A stretch of 7,751 bases of DNA from contig JACCZZ010000037.1 of assembly GCA_013695715.1 (NCBI GenBank), positions 1 to 7,751 on the forward strand, read 5' to 3'. Both the position numbers and the translations under genes were made by a program. This DNA comes from Chitinophagales bacterium. GTDB lineage: Bacteria > Bacteroidota > Bacteroidia > Chitinophagales > UBA10324. Under the pieces are notes generated by a model. It did no database searches and had not been told where the DNA came from. It was given only the letters and a program-made list of their open reading frames with translations. Of this stretch, positions 1-6,156 are shown one piece after another; position 1 is the stretch's first letter; each line of letters opens with the position of its first letter.

Positions 1-278
1 GTCAGGATAATCTTGATGCAATGAATGAGGCTGCGGTGGCTCTTTATGAAATGGGACATATTCCGATCATAGGTGTAAATGCAGCTTTGCCGGTTCTTGA
101 AAAATCGGAGGTGGATGATGAATATAAATTGATAATCGATATATCCATGGCCATTGCAGAGAATTGCGATGCGATCTTAGTTTTAGGTGAATCACCTGGA
201 GCAAACCGTGAAAGGGATAGAATGCTTGAGCAGAAAAAACCTGTGTATCGCTCCCTCGAGGAAATACCTCAAGCCTGA
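1..278 (+). CDS. Nucleoside 2-deoxyribosyltransferase-like (DUF4406-like) protein, 3' fragment
   Basis: The reading frame is already open at the left edge (residues QDNLDA precede the first ATG at 21), so the true start lies outside the window and this is a C-terminal piece of about 91 residues ending in TGA at 276-278. Visible signatures, numbered from the ATG at 21: an amphipathic helix followed by a beta strand (MGHIPIIGVNAALP, 11-24), the strand CDAILVLG (49-56), the loop SPGANRERD (58-66) and the terminal KKPVYRSLEEIP (72-83). This order (CDA-hydrophobic strand, S-x-G-A-x-x-E loop, KPVY strand) is typical of DUF4406 and related members of the nucleoside 2-deoxyribosyltransferase superfamily. 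In that superfamily the acidic residue after the loop, here probably E64, is the active-site position. Substrate cannot be told. The next gene is 130 bp downstream, so an operon is uncertain. Confidence 0.6.
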   Translation, partial: QDNLDAMNEAAVALYEMGHIPIIGVNAALPVLEKSEVDDEYKLIIDISMAIAENCDAILVLGESPGANRERDRMLEQKKPVYRSLEEIPQA

Positions 279-301
279 TTACTCTCCAGTGCTCCTTATA
301 G

Positions 302-326
302 TGGTCTGCTAAGTGAAAGCAGATTA
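302..326 (+). terminator. Inverted repeat after the first gene, weak terminator candidate
   Basis: TCTGCT (305-310) and AGCAGA (318-323) are perfect inverted arms around a 7-nt loop. Two G-U pairs and one A-U pair extend the stem to 9 bp as RNA. It begins 23 bp after the stop codon of the deoxyribosyltransferase-like gene. No U-tract follows (the next bases are TGCTGAGAC), so this is not a canonical intrinsic terminator. It could instead be a mRNA-end stabilising hairpin or chance. The rest of 279-408 shows no gene and no clear promoter match for the FAH gene. Confidence 0.3.
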
Positions 327-408
327 TGCTGAGACAAATTGATGAAAGATGGTTTAGTTTAATTTACTTCAACATGAATGACAACATTTTAAACCATGTT
401 CCATTATC

Positions 409-1041
409 ATGAAAATCATTTGTGTTGCCCGAAATTATGCTGAACATGCAAAGGAATTGAAAAACGAAATTCCTGATAAGCCAGTAATATTTATAAAACC
501 AGACACAGCATTAAAGAGGAAAACAATGCCATTTTTCCTGCCTGATTTCTCAAAAGATGTGCATTACGAAACGGAAATTGTGCTGCGCATTTCAAAGAAT
601 GGAAAAAATATTGACGAGAAATTTGCATATAAATATTTTGACGCAATAACTGTAGGTATTGATTTTACAGCTCGAGATCTTCAATCGGAATTGAAAGAGA
701 AAGGATGGCCCTGGGAAATATCAAAGGGTTTCGATGGCTCTGCATGCGTTGGCGAATTTACCATGAAGGAGCAATTTCTTGAAAAAGAATCAGCTGCAGG
801 TGAAATGCGAGCGCTGAATTTTTGCATGTATAAAAATAAAGTGCTGGCACAAAAAGGAAATACCGATGATATGATATTTTCTTATAATAAAATTATCGGT
901 TATACATCCCAGTTTTTTTCTTTACTTAAAGGTGACCTCATCTTCACAGGTACCCCTGTTGGAGTTGGAGCAATTACCTTTAATGACCATATTGAATGTT
1001 TTCTTGAAGACGAAAGCGTTTTGGAATTTGATGTGAAATAA
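409..1041 (+). CDS. Fumarylacetoacetate hydrolase family protein, FAHD1-type (acylpyruvase/oxaloacetate decarboxylase-like)
   Basis: A complete 210-residue protein, the usual length for stand-alone FAHD1-type enzymes, which are cytosolic, Mg2+-dependent and cleave or decarboxylate acylpyruvates and oxaloacetate. The N-terminal lid motif RNYAEHAKEL carries H13 and E16, equivalent to the catalytic His-x-x-Glu of human FAHD1. The KPDTAL segment follows (30-35). Metal ligands are E54 and E56 (HYETEI) and D85 in GIDFTARDLQ (83-92). K106 in SKGFDG and T182 in FTGTPVGVG (179-187) match the substrate-binding Lys and Thr. No key residue is missing. The exact substrate (acylpyruvate, oxaloacetate or an aromatic-degradation intermediate) cannot be decided from sequence. 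No catabolic genes sit beside it. The ATG at 409 places MKIICVARNY exactly as in relatives; no Shine-Dalgarno is visible, which is normal for Bacteroidota. It ends 6 bp before the convergent secreted-protein gene. Confidence 0.9.
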   Translation: MKIICVARNYAEHAKELKNEIPDKPVIFIKPDTALKRKTMPFFLPDFSKDVHYETEIVLRISKNGKNIDEKFAYKYFDAITVGIDFTARDLQSELKEKGWPWEISKGFDGSACVGEFTMKEQFLEKESAAGEMRALNFCMYKNKVLAQKGNTDDMIFSYNKIIGYTSQFFSLLKGDLIFTGTPVGVGAITFNDHIECFLEDESVLEFDVK

Positions 1042-1047
1042 ATTTGC

Positions 1048-3846
1048 TTATTCTTTTTTTCTTATAAGCTTTCCGGCGCCGAGCAATTCCTTATCATCAT
1101 ATATTTTGTAAAAATAGATTCCATCTTCTCTTAAATCCGGAGTAATTATAAATGAGCCAACATGGAACCCACCAGCGGTATATAATTGCTCCCCAAGCAG
1201 GTTAAAGATGGTGACTGAATAATTGGAATTAACCGCTGGGCCATCAATGATGAACTGTATTTTTTCATCAAAGGGATTTGGAAAAACTACAACTTGGTAA
1301 CCAGTCTTCGTCAACAATGGTGGCACTGAAGAAATGAAGATGCTATCCTTATTAGCTATTGTAACAAATCCAAACTGTGTATTTATTGGAAGATTATAAT
1401 CAAATAGAATACTTGCAGAATAATCAATTATGGTACCCGAGGAGTTTTCTTCCTTCTGCCGTATTTTATATTTCACGAAGCCATGACTTGCAGGTTCATT
1501 GATACTGCTCTGTGGCAGATGAATGTTATTAAAGGCAAATGATGCAACTCCGGAATTATCCACAAAAAAGGAATATTTGTCACTTGCTGCTCCCGGCTGA
1601 ATGGAAGTAATATCCAAATGCTCGGTATCAAGTGTATCGATAATTTCAACATTATACGCGGTATCGAGGCCTGTATTTTGAAATTGAATGGTATAATCCA
1701 GCTCATCGTTGGGAGATATGAGATGATAAGGTCCAACACCTGATGGTTGTGCACTTTTCTGGTTCGGATAAATTGATGATGTAATTAAATGACAATCAAT
1801 TTCAACCCACTCATCGGCATCGTCCTGTACCACAGGAATTATTTTATTAAATGAATATGGAGGATTGCCACACAGCTCCTGAAAATCTCTAGGTTGACTT
1901 TCACCCGGGTGCCCTGCATTTTGAGGCGCTTCCACACGGTAGGTGGCTCCGGTTGTCGGTTGATTAATTATAATGCTGTCACCTGAATCCAAATCGATAG
2001 TTACTTCACCCATCAGCAAATCATCCTCATAAATCGTTACAGTATTATTGACAATCATATCCCCCTGACCTTCGTTCTTGACAACAAATTTTATGGTATC
2101 ATTAGTGGCATTACAAGTTCCTGTTACACTAAGATCAGATAGATCCCAAATCGGATCTATTGGTTCGCATGTAGATGCTGGAAATACATTTGCTTTTACG
2201 CATGCAGTTTGATCAACCAATGCATTACATGAAATTGAATCAGTAATCAAAAAAGTACCATGCTCGCCAGGGGAGATTGTTCCTACGTCAAAATGAAAAG
2301 TATTTCCATTCACTGAAGTCCATGGCAGCGTACTAAACAAAGGAATTATTTCAGGATCAAAGGTTATTTCAATGTATGTATTGAAAGCTGTTAACGTCCC
2401 CTTGTTACCGTACTCTATTGAATATTCGTTGTTGCCTGAACAAATCAGCTGCCCACCAGTAGCAATATCAACATAGGGCAAGGGGCAATATGAAATAATC
2501 TGATTTGGGAAATTGAGTTCGTTGAATGTGTCTGTTGTACTTAGAATGGTTACCAATTGCATATTACCATTGCATGGAAGCGACCAGAGCAGATTGTTTA
2601 TATTAACCTGCGATAGTTGATAGGTACCTGGAGTATCAGCAGTGAAAGTGTAATATCCATTAGCGTCAGTGCTCGTATAGTATTGACCAGAGTTTATTTG
2701 GATCAGCCGGCCTGCTAAAGGTGGCTCACCGAAATCGAAAATACAATCACCATCAAGATCTTCAAAGGAGTATCCCGCAATATTATAAGGCATGCATTCG
2801 CTATTAGGGGAACACAAAGGAGGCAGTGGTTCATTGCAATTGTAAAATGTTGAACCGTTAGGAATATTGGGCATACACTTAATGGGAGTATTGCAGAAAA
2901 TTAAGCGAATGCTGTCTGGCAGAGGGGGCAGGCACTCGATGGGGTTATAACTTAAATCAACCTCACAAGAAAATACCGGCCCTGGAAAAGGAAGTAATTC
3001 AGTGATGACATTGTCATGTGCTGAAAGCGTATTTAAAGTAACAGGTAAAACAGGCAGTGTGGTAATTTGATTTGTTGCACATCCCAGGTAATCTAAATTG
3101 GGAGGCAATGCTGGGAGTATTTGCAGCAAATTGGTAGCGCACCTAAGCTCTAATAGTGTTGATGGCAAATCAGGAAGAGAGGTAAGAAAATTATCATTAC
3201 AAGATATTGAGATCAATCCTTCTGGTAAGGATGGTAAGGAAGAAAGGTGATTGTTACTTACTACCAAATTAGCAAGTGCAATAGGTAAATCAGGCAGCGA
3301 TGTAAGCTTATTGCCTGCGGCACCAAGAAACGTAAGGCTTGTTAGTTCTGGAAGTGATGAAAGTTTATTATTCCCACAGTTAAGCACCTTTAGTGTTGCG
3401 GGCAGCGGAGGCAGTTCGTATAATAAATTGCTGCTGCAAAACAACTGCGCAATTGTAGGAGGCAAGGCCGGCAAAACAGAGAAATAATTATCATTTATAT
3501 TTAAGGTTATAATGCCAGCAGGCAAAGGAGGTAATGCAGTTAAAGAATTTCCATGGCAATCAAGATTATCTAAATTATCGAAGTATTGAACACCAGTTAA
3601 ATCCTGTATGGCAGCATTGAATATATTTAGGCTGCTGAGGTTTGTAATTGTTGAACATGTAGTATCCAGATTGTTTCCAGACATACATCCTGGAAAATTA
3701 TTTTGAAGAAAAGCAGCGAAATTCGGATCTGGAATGTTAACAAATTGTGCATATCCCTTAAGGCTTAACAAGACTGAACACAAGATGGTAACCAGTACTT
3801 TCTTTGCCGGAGAGAAATTGTATTTACATTGTAAAAGCTCTTTCAT
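1048..3846 (-). CDS. Secreted leucine-rich-repeat protein with SdrD-B-like, DUF7619-like and type IX sorting domains
   Basis: A 932-residue protein predicted to be exported by Sec and then by the type IX secretion system to the cell surface or medium. Domains: signal peptide at 1-34 (KK, hydrophobic core VLVTILCSVLLSL, cleavage near YAQ); LRR cap at about 35-96, starting with the common Bacteroidota motif IPDPNFAAFL; LPxLP repeats at about 97-320; SdrD-B-like beta domain at about 354-412 with an acidic DLDGDCIFD loop that may bind calcium; immunoglobulin-like/DUF11-type region at about 450-640; DUF7619-like domain at about 685-825 (DYTIQFQNTGLDTAYNVEI, NEPASHGFVKYKI); type A sorting domain at about 849-932 (FPNPFDEKI, YSVTIFNLLGEQL, GIYFYKI, ending in KLIRKKE). 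Function is unknown; such architecture suggests adhesion or glycan/protein binding. The ATG at 3844-3846 gives a good signal peptide although the n-region is longish. Monocistronic, with a possible promoter just upstream. Confidence 0.9.
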   Translation of the reverse strand: MKELLQCKYNFSPAKKVLVTILCSVLLSLKGYAQFVNIPDPNFAAFLQNNFPGCMSGNNLDTTCSTITNLSSLNIFNAAIQDLTGVQYFDNLDNLDCHGNSLTALPPLPAGIITLNINDNYFSVLPALPPTIAQLFCSSNLLYELPPLPATLKVLNCGNNKLSSLPELTSLTFLGAAGNKLTSLPDLPIALANLVVSNNHLSSLPSLPEGLISISCNDNFLTSLPDLPSTLLELRCATNLLQILPALPPNLDYLGCATNQITTLPVLPVTLNTLSAHDNVITELLPFPGPVFSCEVDLSYNPIECLPPLPDSIRLIFCNTPIKCMPNIPNGSTFYNCNEPLPPLCSPNSECMPYNIAGYSFEDLDGDCIFDFGEPPLAGRLIQINSGQYYTSTDANGYYTFTADTPGTYQLSQVNINNLLWSLPCNGNMQLVTILSTTDTFNELNFPNQIISYCPLPYVDIATGGQLICSGNNEYSIEYGNKGTLTAFNTYIEITFDPEIIPLFSTLPWTSVNGNTFHFDVGTISPGEHGTFLITDSISCNALVDQTACVKANVFPASTCEPIDPIWDLSDLSVTGTCNATNDTIKFVVKNEGQGDMIVNNTVTIYEDDLLMGEVTIDLDSGDSIIINQPTTGATYRVEAPQNAGHPGESQPRDFQELCGNPPYSFNKIIPVVQDDADEWVEIDCHLITSSIYPNQKSAQPSGVGPYHLISPNDELDYTIQFQNTGLDTAYNVEIIDTLDTEHLDITSIQPGAASDKYSFFVDNSGVASFAFNNIHLPQSSINEPASHGFVKYKIRQKEENSSGTIIDYSASILFDYNLPINTQFGFVTIANKDSIFISSVPPLLTKTGYQVVVFPNPFDEKIQFIIDGPAVNSNYSVTIFNLLGEQLYTAGGFHVGSFIITPDLREDGIYFYKIYDDKELLGAGKLIRKKE
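2917..3558 (-). repeat. Tandem 60-bp (20-residue) LPxLP leucine-rich repeats inside the secreted protein
   Basis: The LP pair of successive repeats falls at residues 105, 125, 145, 165, 184, 204, 224, 244 and 264, followed by divergent copies at about 285 and 306. The spacing is therefore 20 residues with one 19-residue unit (165 to 184), in which the second proline of LPxLP is missing (LPELTSLTFL). A typical unit reads NxLTSLPDLPxxLxxLxCxx. The Asn ladder is nearly unbroken (100, 120, 140, 160, 179, 199, 219, 239, 259, 279), and a Cys occupies the same inward position at 97, 137, 157, 216, 236 and 256. At DNA level the copies have diverged, so this is a protein repeat, not a recent satellite expansion. 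Confidence 0.88.
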
Positions 3847-3872
3847 AAGAAGGTATCTGTTAGAAGCTTGCC

Positions 3873-3903
3873 CAAAGTTGAACTACTTATTTTGGTAATT
3901 CAA
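3873..3903 (-). promoter_or_regulatory. Possible Bacteroidota-type promoter for the LRR protein gene
   Basis: Read on the minus strand, TTG (3903-3901) is followed after 20 bp by CAACTTTG (3880-3873), one mismatch from the -7 consensus TAnnTTTG. The -7 box ends 27 bp before the start codon at 3846, giving a short leader of about 20 nt. Spacing agrees with the phylum's usual 17-23 bp, but the first base of the box is wrong, so this is a moderate-to-weak call. Confidence 0.35.
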
Positions 3904-3922
3904 CCAGAAATTCTGCTGTTTG

Positions 3923-3955
3923 TTTGAATAATTATTTCAAGATTTAATAGTTTTA
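3923..3955 (+). promoter_or_regulatory. Possible promoter for the helical TPR-like gene
   Basis: TTTG (3923-3926), a 21-bp spacer and TAGTTTTA (3948-3955) resemble the Bacteroidota -33/-7 pair with one mismatch (the last base). It would give a leader of about 60 nt before the ATG at 4023. That leader contains a small hairpin, GAAGC-AAG-GCTTC (3973-3985), of unknown significance. The call rests on the match alone in an AT-rich stretch, so chance is possible. Confidence 0.3.
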
Positions 3956-4022
3956 CAGCAATTATATGAAGGGAAGCAAGGCTTCGAAATTACATTAATT
4001 GTTTGAATTTTTAGTTCCTTTT

Positions 4023-5444
4023 ATGGACAATTCCAAAATTGTGGGTCTCTTACGTGATATGCCTGAGCCAGAGATGAAAGCACTGCGCCGATGGATTAAG
4101 ATACATAGTGGCAAAAAAGATGCATACCAGCTTTTTGAATACCTTATAAAAAACTTAGCTTCAGAAAACCAGGAGAAGCTAACAAAGCAGTTGATTTTTA
4201 AGGCATTATACAGAACTAAATCATACAACGATCTGAAGCTTCGTTACATGAATTTTGAGTTATTTCGAATGTGTGAGGATTTCATTGTCTTTCAGAGCAC
4301 TTCTCAAAATCAACATCAGTATCAGCTTTCTCTTTTACAATATTACAGAAAGCGCTCTCTGCCTAAGCTTTTCGAGCAGACATATAGCTCCTTCAAAGAC
4401 TCGCTGAATGCTCAAGCCGTGCGAGACAGTGATTATTTTTTTATTAGTATGAGTGTTAACAGTGAATACAATAAATTTCTAAAGTCAAAGCAAAACCGCG
4501 GTATAGAACCTAATATTCAAAAATTATCTGACGATCTTGATATATTTTATTTGCTTAATAAACTGAAAGTATACAGTGAAGCCTTGAATTATAAAAATAT
4601 TCTGCAGGTTGAGTACAACATTCGTTTTGTTGATCACCTGTTGAAAGAAATTCAGCAGATTGGTATGGATGACTATCCTGCTGTTAAAATATATTATTAT
4701 GCGTTGCTCACACTGCTGGAAAATGAAAATGAAGATCATTTTCACGAGTTGAAAAAAAACATTCTACAGCATAGGAAAATTTTTGCTATAGAAGAGTTGC
4801 AGGGAACATATGCGCTTGCCCGAAACTATTGTATTAAAAAAATCAATCTTGGAAATAAAAAGTTTGTGCGGGAGCTATTTGAGCTTTATCAGTTGGAGCT
4901 GGAGCTGATCAAAGATTCAGATAATTTAGAGTTACCGCCTGCCATTTATAAGAATATTATCACTCTTGCATTTATGCTTAATGAGTTAGAATGGACATTT
5001 CATTTCATTGAAAAATATACCCAACATTTGCCAGAAGAACATCGTGAATCTCACTATAATTTCAATATGGCGACGTACCATTTTAAAAAGAAAGAATATG
5101 ATCAGGTCATCCAATTACTCAGCCATGTAGAATATCACGACTTTTTCATGCAGCTCAGCGCGAAATCACTTTTGATGAAGACTTATTTCGAATTGAAAGA
5201 ATATCTCCCCTTTGATTCTCTCGTTCACAGCTTTAAAATATTAGTACAGAGCAAAAAGGTTCTCGGCTATCATCGTGATAACTATATTAATTTTATAAAG
5301 TATTGCAGAAAATTGTTATTCCATGATAAGCTTTCGTCAAAGGAGCTGTCGAAGCTTGAACAGGAAATTTCTGAAACAAAAGAATTGGTAGAAAAAGACT
5401 GGCTGCAGGAAAAGCTTCAGGGACGCAGCAGCAGCAGATCATAA
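4023..5444 (+). CDS. Uncharacterised all-helical TPR-like protein
   Basis: A 473-residue soluble protein with no signal peptide or membrane segment, rich in Leu, Lys, Glu, Tyr and Phe and apparently helical throughout. The N-terminus (MDNSKIVGLLRDMPEPEMKA, then RRWIKIHS and a LFEYLIKNL helix, residues 1-45) followed by KLTKQLIFKALY (52-63) and YNDLKLRYMNFELFRMCEDF (68-87) recalls a family of roughly 470-500-residue hypothetical proteins I associate with Bacteroidota genomes; this is from memory and unverified. Helical pairs at about 344-405 (YNFNMATYHFKKKEYDQVIQ, then AKSLLMKTYFELKEYLPFDS) look like degenerate tetratricopeptide repeats, suggesting a protein-binding scaffold. The ATG at 4023 is preferred over a TTG at 3999, because the TTG directly follows a stop codon and the family-like sequence begins MDNSK. 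Its 3' end overlaps the pseudouridine synthase gene on the other strand. Function unknown. Confidence 0.75.
   Translation: MDNSKIVGLLRDMPEPEMKALRRWIKIHSGKKDAYQLFEYLIKNLASENQEKLTKQLIFKALYRTKSYNDLKLRYMNFELFRMCEDFIVFQSTSQNQHQYQLSLLQYYRKRSLPKLFEQTYSSFKDSLNAQAVRDSDYFFISMSVNSEYNKFLKSKQNRGIEPNIQKLSDDLDIFYLLNKLKVYSEALNYKNILQVEYNIRFVDHLLKEIQQIGMDDYPAVKIYYYALLTLLENENEDHFHELKKNILQHRKIFAIEELQGTYALARNYCIKKINLGNKKFVRELFELYQLELELIKDSDNLELPPAIYKNIITLAFMLNELEWTFHFIEKYTQHLPEEHRESHYNFNMATYHFKKKEYDQVIQLLSHVEYHDFFMQLSAKSLLMKTYFELKEYLPFDSLVHSFKILVQSKKVLGYHRDNYINFIKYCRKLLFHDKLSSKELSKLEQEISETKELVEKDWLQEKLQGRSSSRS
5417..5444. other. 28-bp tail-to-tail overlap of two convergent genes containing (CAG)4
   Basis: The plus-strand helical-protein gene ends at 5444 (TAA) and the minus-strand rluE ends at 5417 (TGA read on the minus strand), so both terminal coding segments and both stop codons share the same 28 bp. 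The overlap contains CAGCAGCAGCAG (5426-5437). It encodes the serines of GRSSSRS on the plus strand and LLLL of DLLLLRP on the minus strand. No intrinsic terminator is visible in or near the overlap, so the transcripts probably extend into each other. Confidence 0.9.
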
Positions 5445-6007
5445 AACTCATGTTTTGTCAGTTCCACAATATCTCCGGGGATCATCTTAGTTATATTAAT
5501 TTTTTCTATAGCAAAACGTATTAAACGAAGGGTGGGATGCCCCACCTTTGCTGTCATTTTTCTTATCTGACGGTTTTTCCCCTCAGAAATTGAAACCTGA
5601 AGCCATGAGGTGATAGGATGTTTTAAATAATTTACAGAAGGATTCCGCTCTGGTAATGCAGGGCTTGAAATTGTTCTCACAACAGCGGGAAGCGTTTGAT
5701 GAAGTGTCCCTTTGAGATTAATCGTTACTCCATTTCGGAGGCTGCTGAGCGCACTGTTATCAGGTGTTCCCTCCACTTGTATCCAATAGGTTCGCATATG
5801 TTTTCTTCCTGGATTCAGGAGTCTAAGGTTAACTGCCTTGTCATTGGTAAGCAGCAACAGCCCTTCGCTGTCGTGATCAAGTCTGCCTATCGGATAAACA
5901 TCTTTAGGAAATTCAAAGAGTGACGCAAGTGTATCATGCTCACCTTCTGGCGTAAACTGAGAAAGCATGCCATAGGGCTTATAAATTTTATAATATTTAT
6001 ACTGCAT
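5417..6007 (-). CDS. rluE: 23S rRNA pseudouridine synthase, RluE-type (RsuA family)
   Basis: A 196-residue enzyme of the RsuA/RluB/E/F family, which isomerises a specific uridine in rRNA to pseudouridine; E. coli RluE modifies U2457 of 23S rRNA. Motifs: IYKPYGMLSQFT (8-19), the catalytic loop GRLDHDSEGLLLLTND (41-56) with nucleophile D44, RTYWIQVEG (72-80), RNGVTINLKG (91-100), and the C-terminal EGKNRQIRKMTAKVGHPTLR (142-161) followed by LIRFAI. The segment TSWLQVSISEGKNRQIRKM closely follows the RluE pattern. There is no N-terminal S4 domain, as in RluE and unlike RsuA, RluB and RluF. The start is the ATG at 6005-6007, right at the beginning of the catalytic domain. The stop codon lies inside the convergent helical-protein gene. 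Site specificity in this organism is inferred by family only. Confidence 0.92.
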   Translation of the reverse strand: MQYKYYKIYKPYGMLSQFTPEGEHDTLASLFEFPKDVYPIGRLDHDSEGLLLLTNDKAVNLRLLNPGRKHMRTYWIQVEGTPDNSALSSLRNGVTINLKGTLHQTLPAVVRTISSPALPERNPSVNYLKHPITSWLQVSISEGKNRQIRKMTAKVGHPTLRLIRFAIEKINITKMIPGDIVELTKHEFYDLLLLRP

Positions 6008-6015
6008 GATCCGGT

Positions 6016-6043
6016 CAAAAATAGATAATATCCTTTATGCAAA
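6016..6043 (-). promoter_or_regulatory. Possible rluE promoter giving a very short leader
   Basis: On the minus strand, TATTTTTG (6023-6016) is a perfect match to TAnnTTTG, and TTTG (6043-6040) lies 16 bp upstream, one base shorter than the usual 17-23 bp spacing. The box ends only 8 bp before the rluE start codon, so the transcript would be almost leaderless. Either the mRNA is near-leaderless or the match is fortuitous. Confidence 0.4.
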
Positions 6044-6044
6044 A

Positions 6045-6059
6045 ATTCTTCGAAAGAAT
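6045..6059. repeat. Small inverted repeat next to the rluE -33 region
   Basis: ATTCTT (6045-6050) and AAGAAT (6054-6059) are perfect 6-bp inverted arms around CGA. The element sits immediately upstream (minus-strand sense) of the possible rluE -33 box at 6040-6043. It could be a small operator, or a chance palindrome in AT-rich DNA. Confidence 0.35.
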
Positions 6060-6091
6060 CGTTTCATTCATTATTCTAATCAGGTTTAGCA

Positions 6092-6130
6092 ACTAACATT
6101 AGTTTATTGAATCAATTCACTAACGTTACT
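6092..6130. promoter_or_regulatory. Cluster of three 12-bp imperfect palindromes over the E1 promoter
   Basis: ACTAACATTAGT (6092-6103), TGAATCAATTCA (6108-6119) and ACTAACGTTACT (6119-6130) are each near-palindromic around a central CA or CG. The outer two are direct copies of each other at 10 of 12 positions and start 27 bp apart. They bracket the predicted -33 element (6107-6109) and touch the first base of the -7 box (6130), the placement expected of repressor operators. The binding factor is unknown, and the significance is inferred from arrangement only. Confidence 0.4.
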
Positions 6131-6137
6131 ATTTTTG
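6107..6137 (+). promoter_or_regulatory. Bacteroidota-type promoter for the E1 dehydrogenase gene
   Basis: TTG (6107-6109), a 20-bp spacer and TATTTTTG (6130-6137) match the -33 (TTG/TTTG) and -7 (TAnnTTTG) elements of the phylum's primary sigma factor, with ideal spacing. Transcription would begin near 6141-6144, leaving a leader of roughly 15 nt before the GTG at 6157. This is the best promoter match in the window. Confidence 0.6.
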
Positions 6138-6156
6138 CGCCCTCTAAATCTTTCCT

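Noticed and set aside
21..278. An 85-residue complete gene starting at ATG 21
   Set aside because: The same frame is open to the left edge and the preceding residues fit the family, so the gene is truncated by the window and does not start here.
1046..1069. Inverted repeat GCTTAT/ATAAGC as a bidirectional terminator
   Set aside because: The stem is only 6 bp and AT-rich, and the T-run is in the loop and not after the stem.
1473..1754. Minus-strand 93-codon frame inside the secreted-protein gene
   Set aside because: It is an alternative-frame shadow of the DUF7619-like region, with no recognisable domain.
3251..3487. Plus-strand 78-codon frame inside the LRR gene
   Set aside because: It arises from the antisense of the regular 60-bp repeats; no homology-like motif is present and the minus-strand protein is clearly real.
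2917..3558. 60-bp periodicity as a CRISPR array or DNA satellite
   Set aside because: Units are contiguous without spacers, diverged at DNA level and conserved at leucine/proline/asparagine codons, so it is a protein repeat.
3999..4022. TTG at 3999 as start of the helical-protein gene
   Set aside because: It directly follows a TAA, adds eight unconvincing residues, and ATG 4023 gives the family-like MDNSK beginning.
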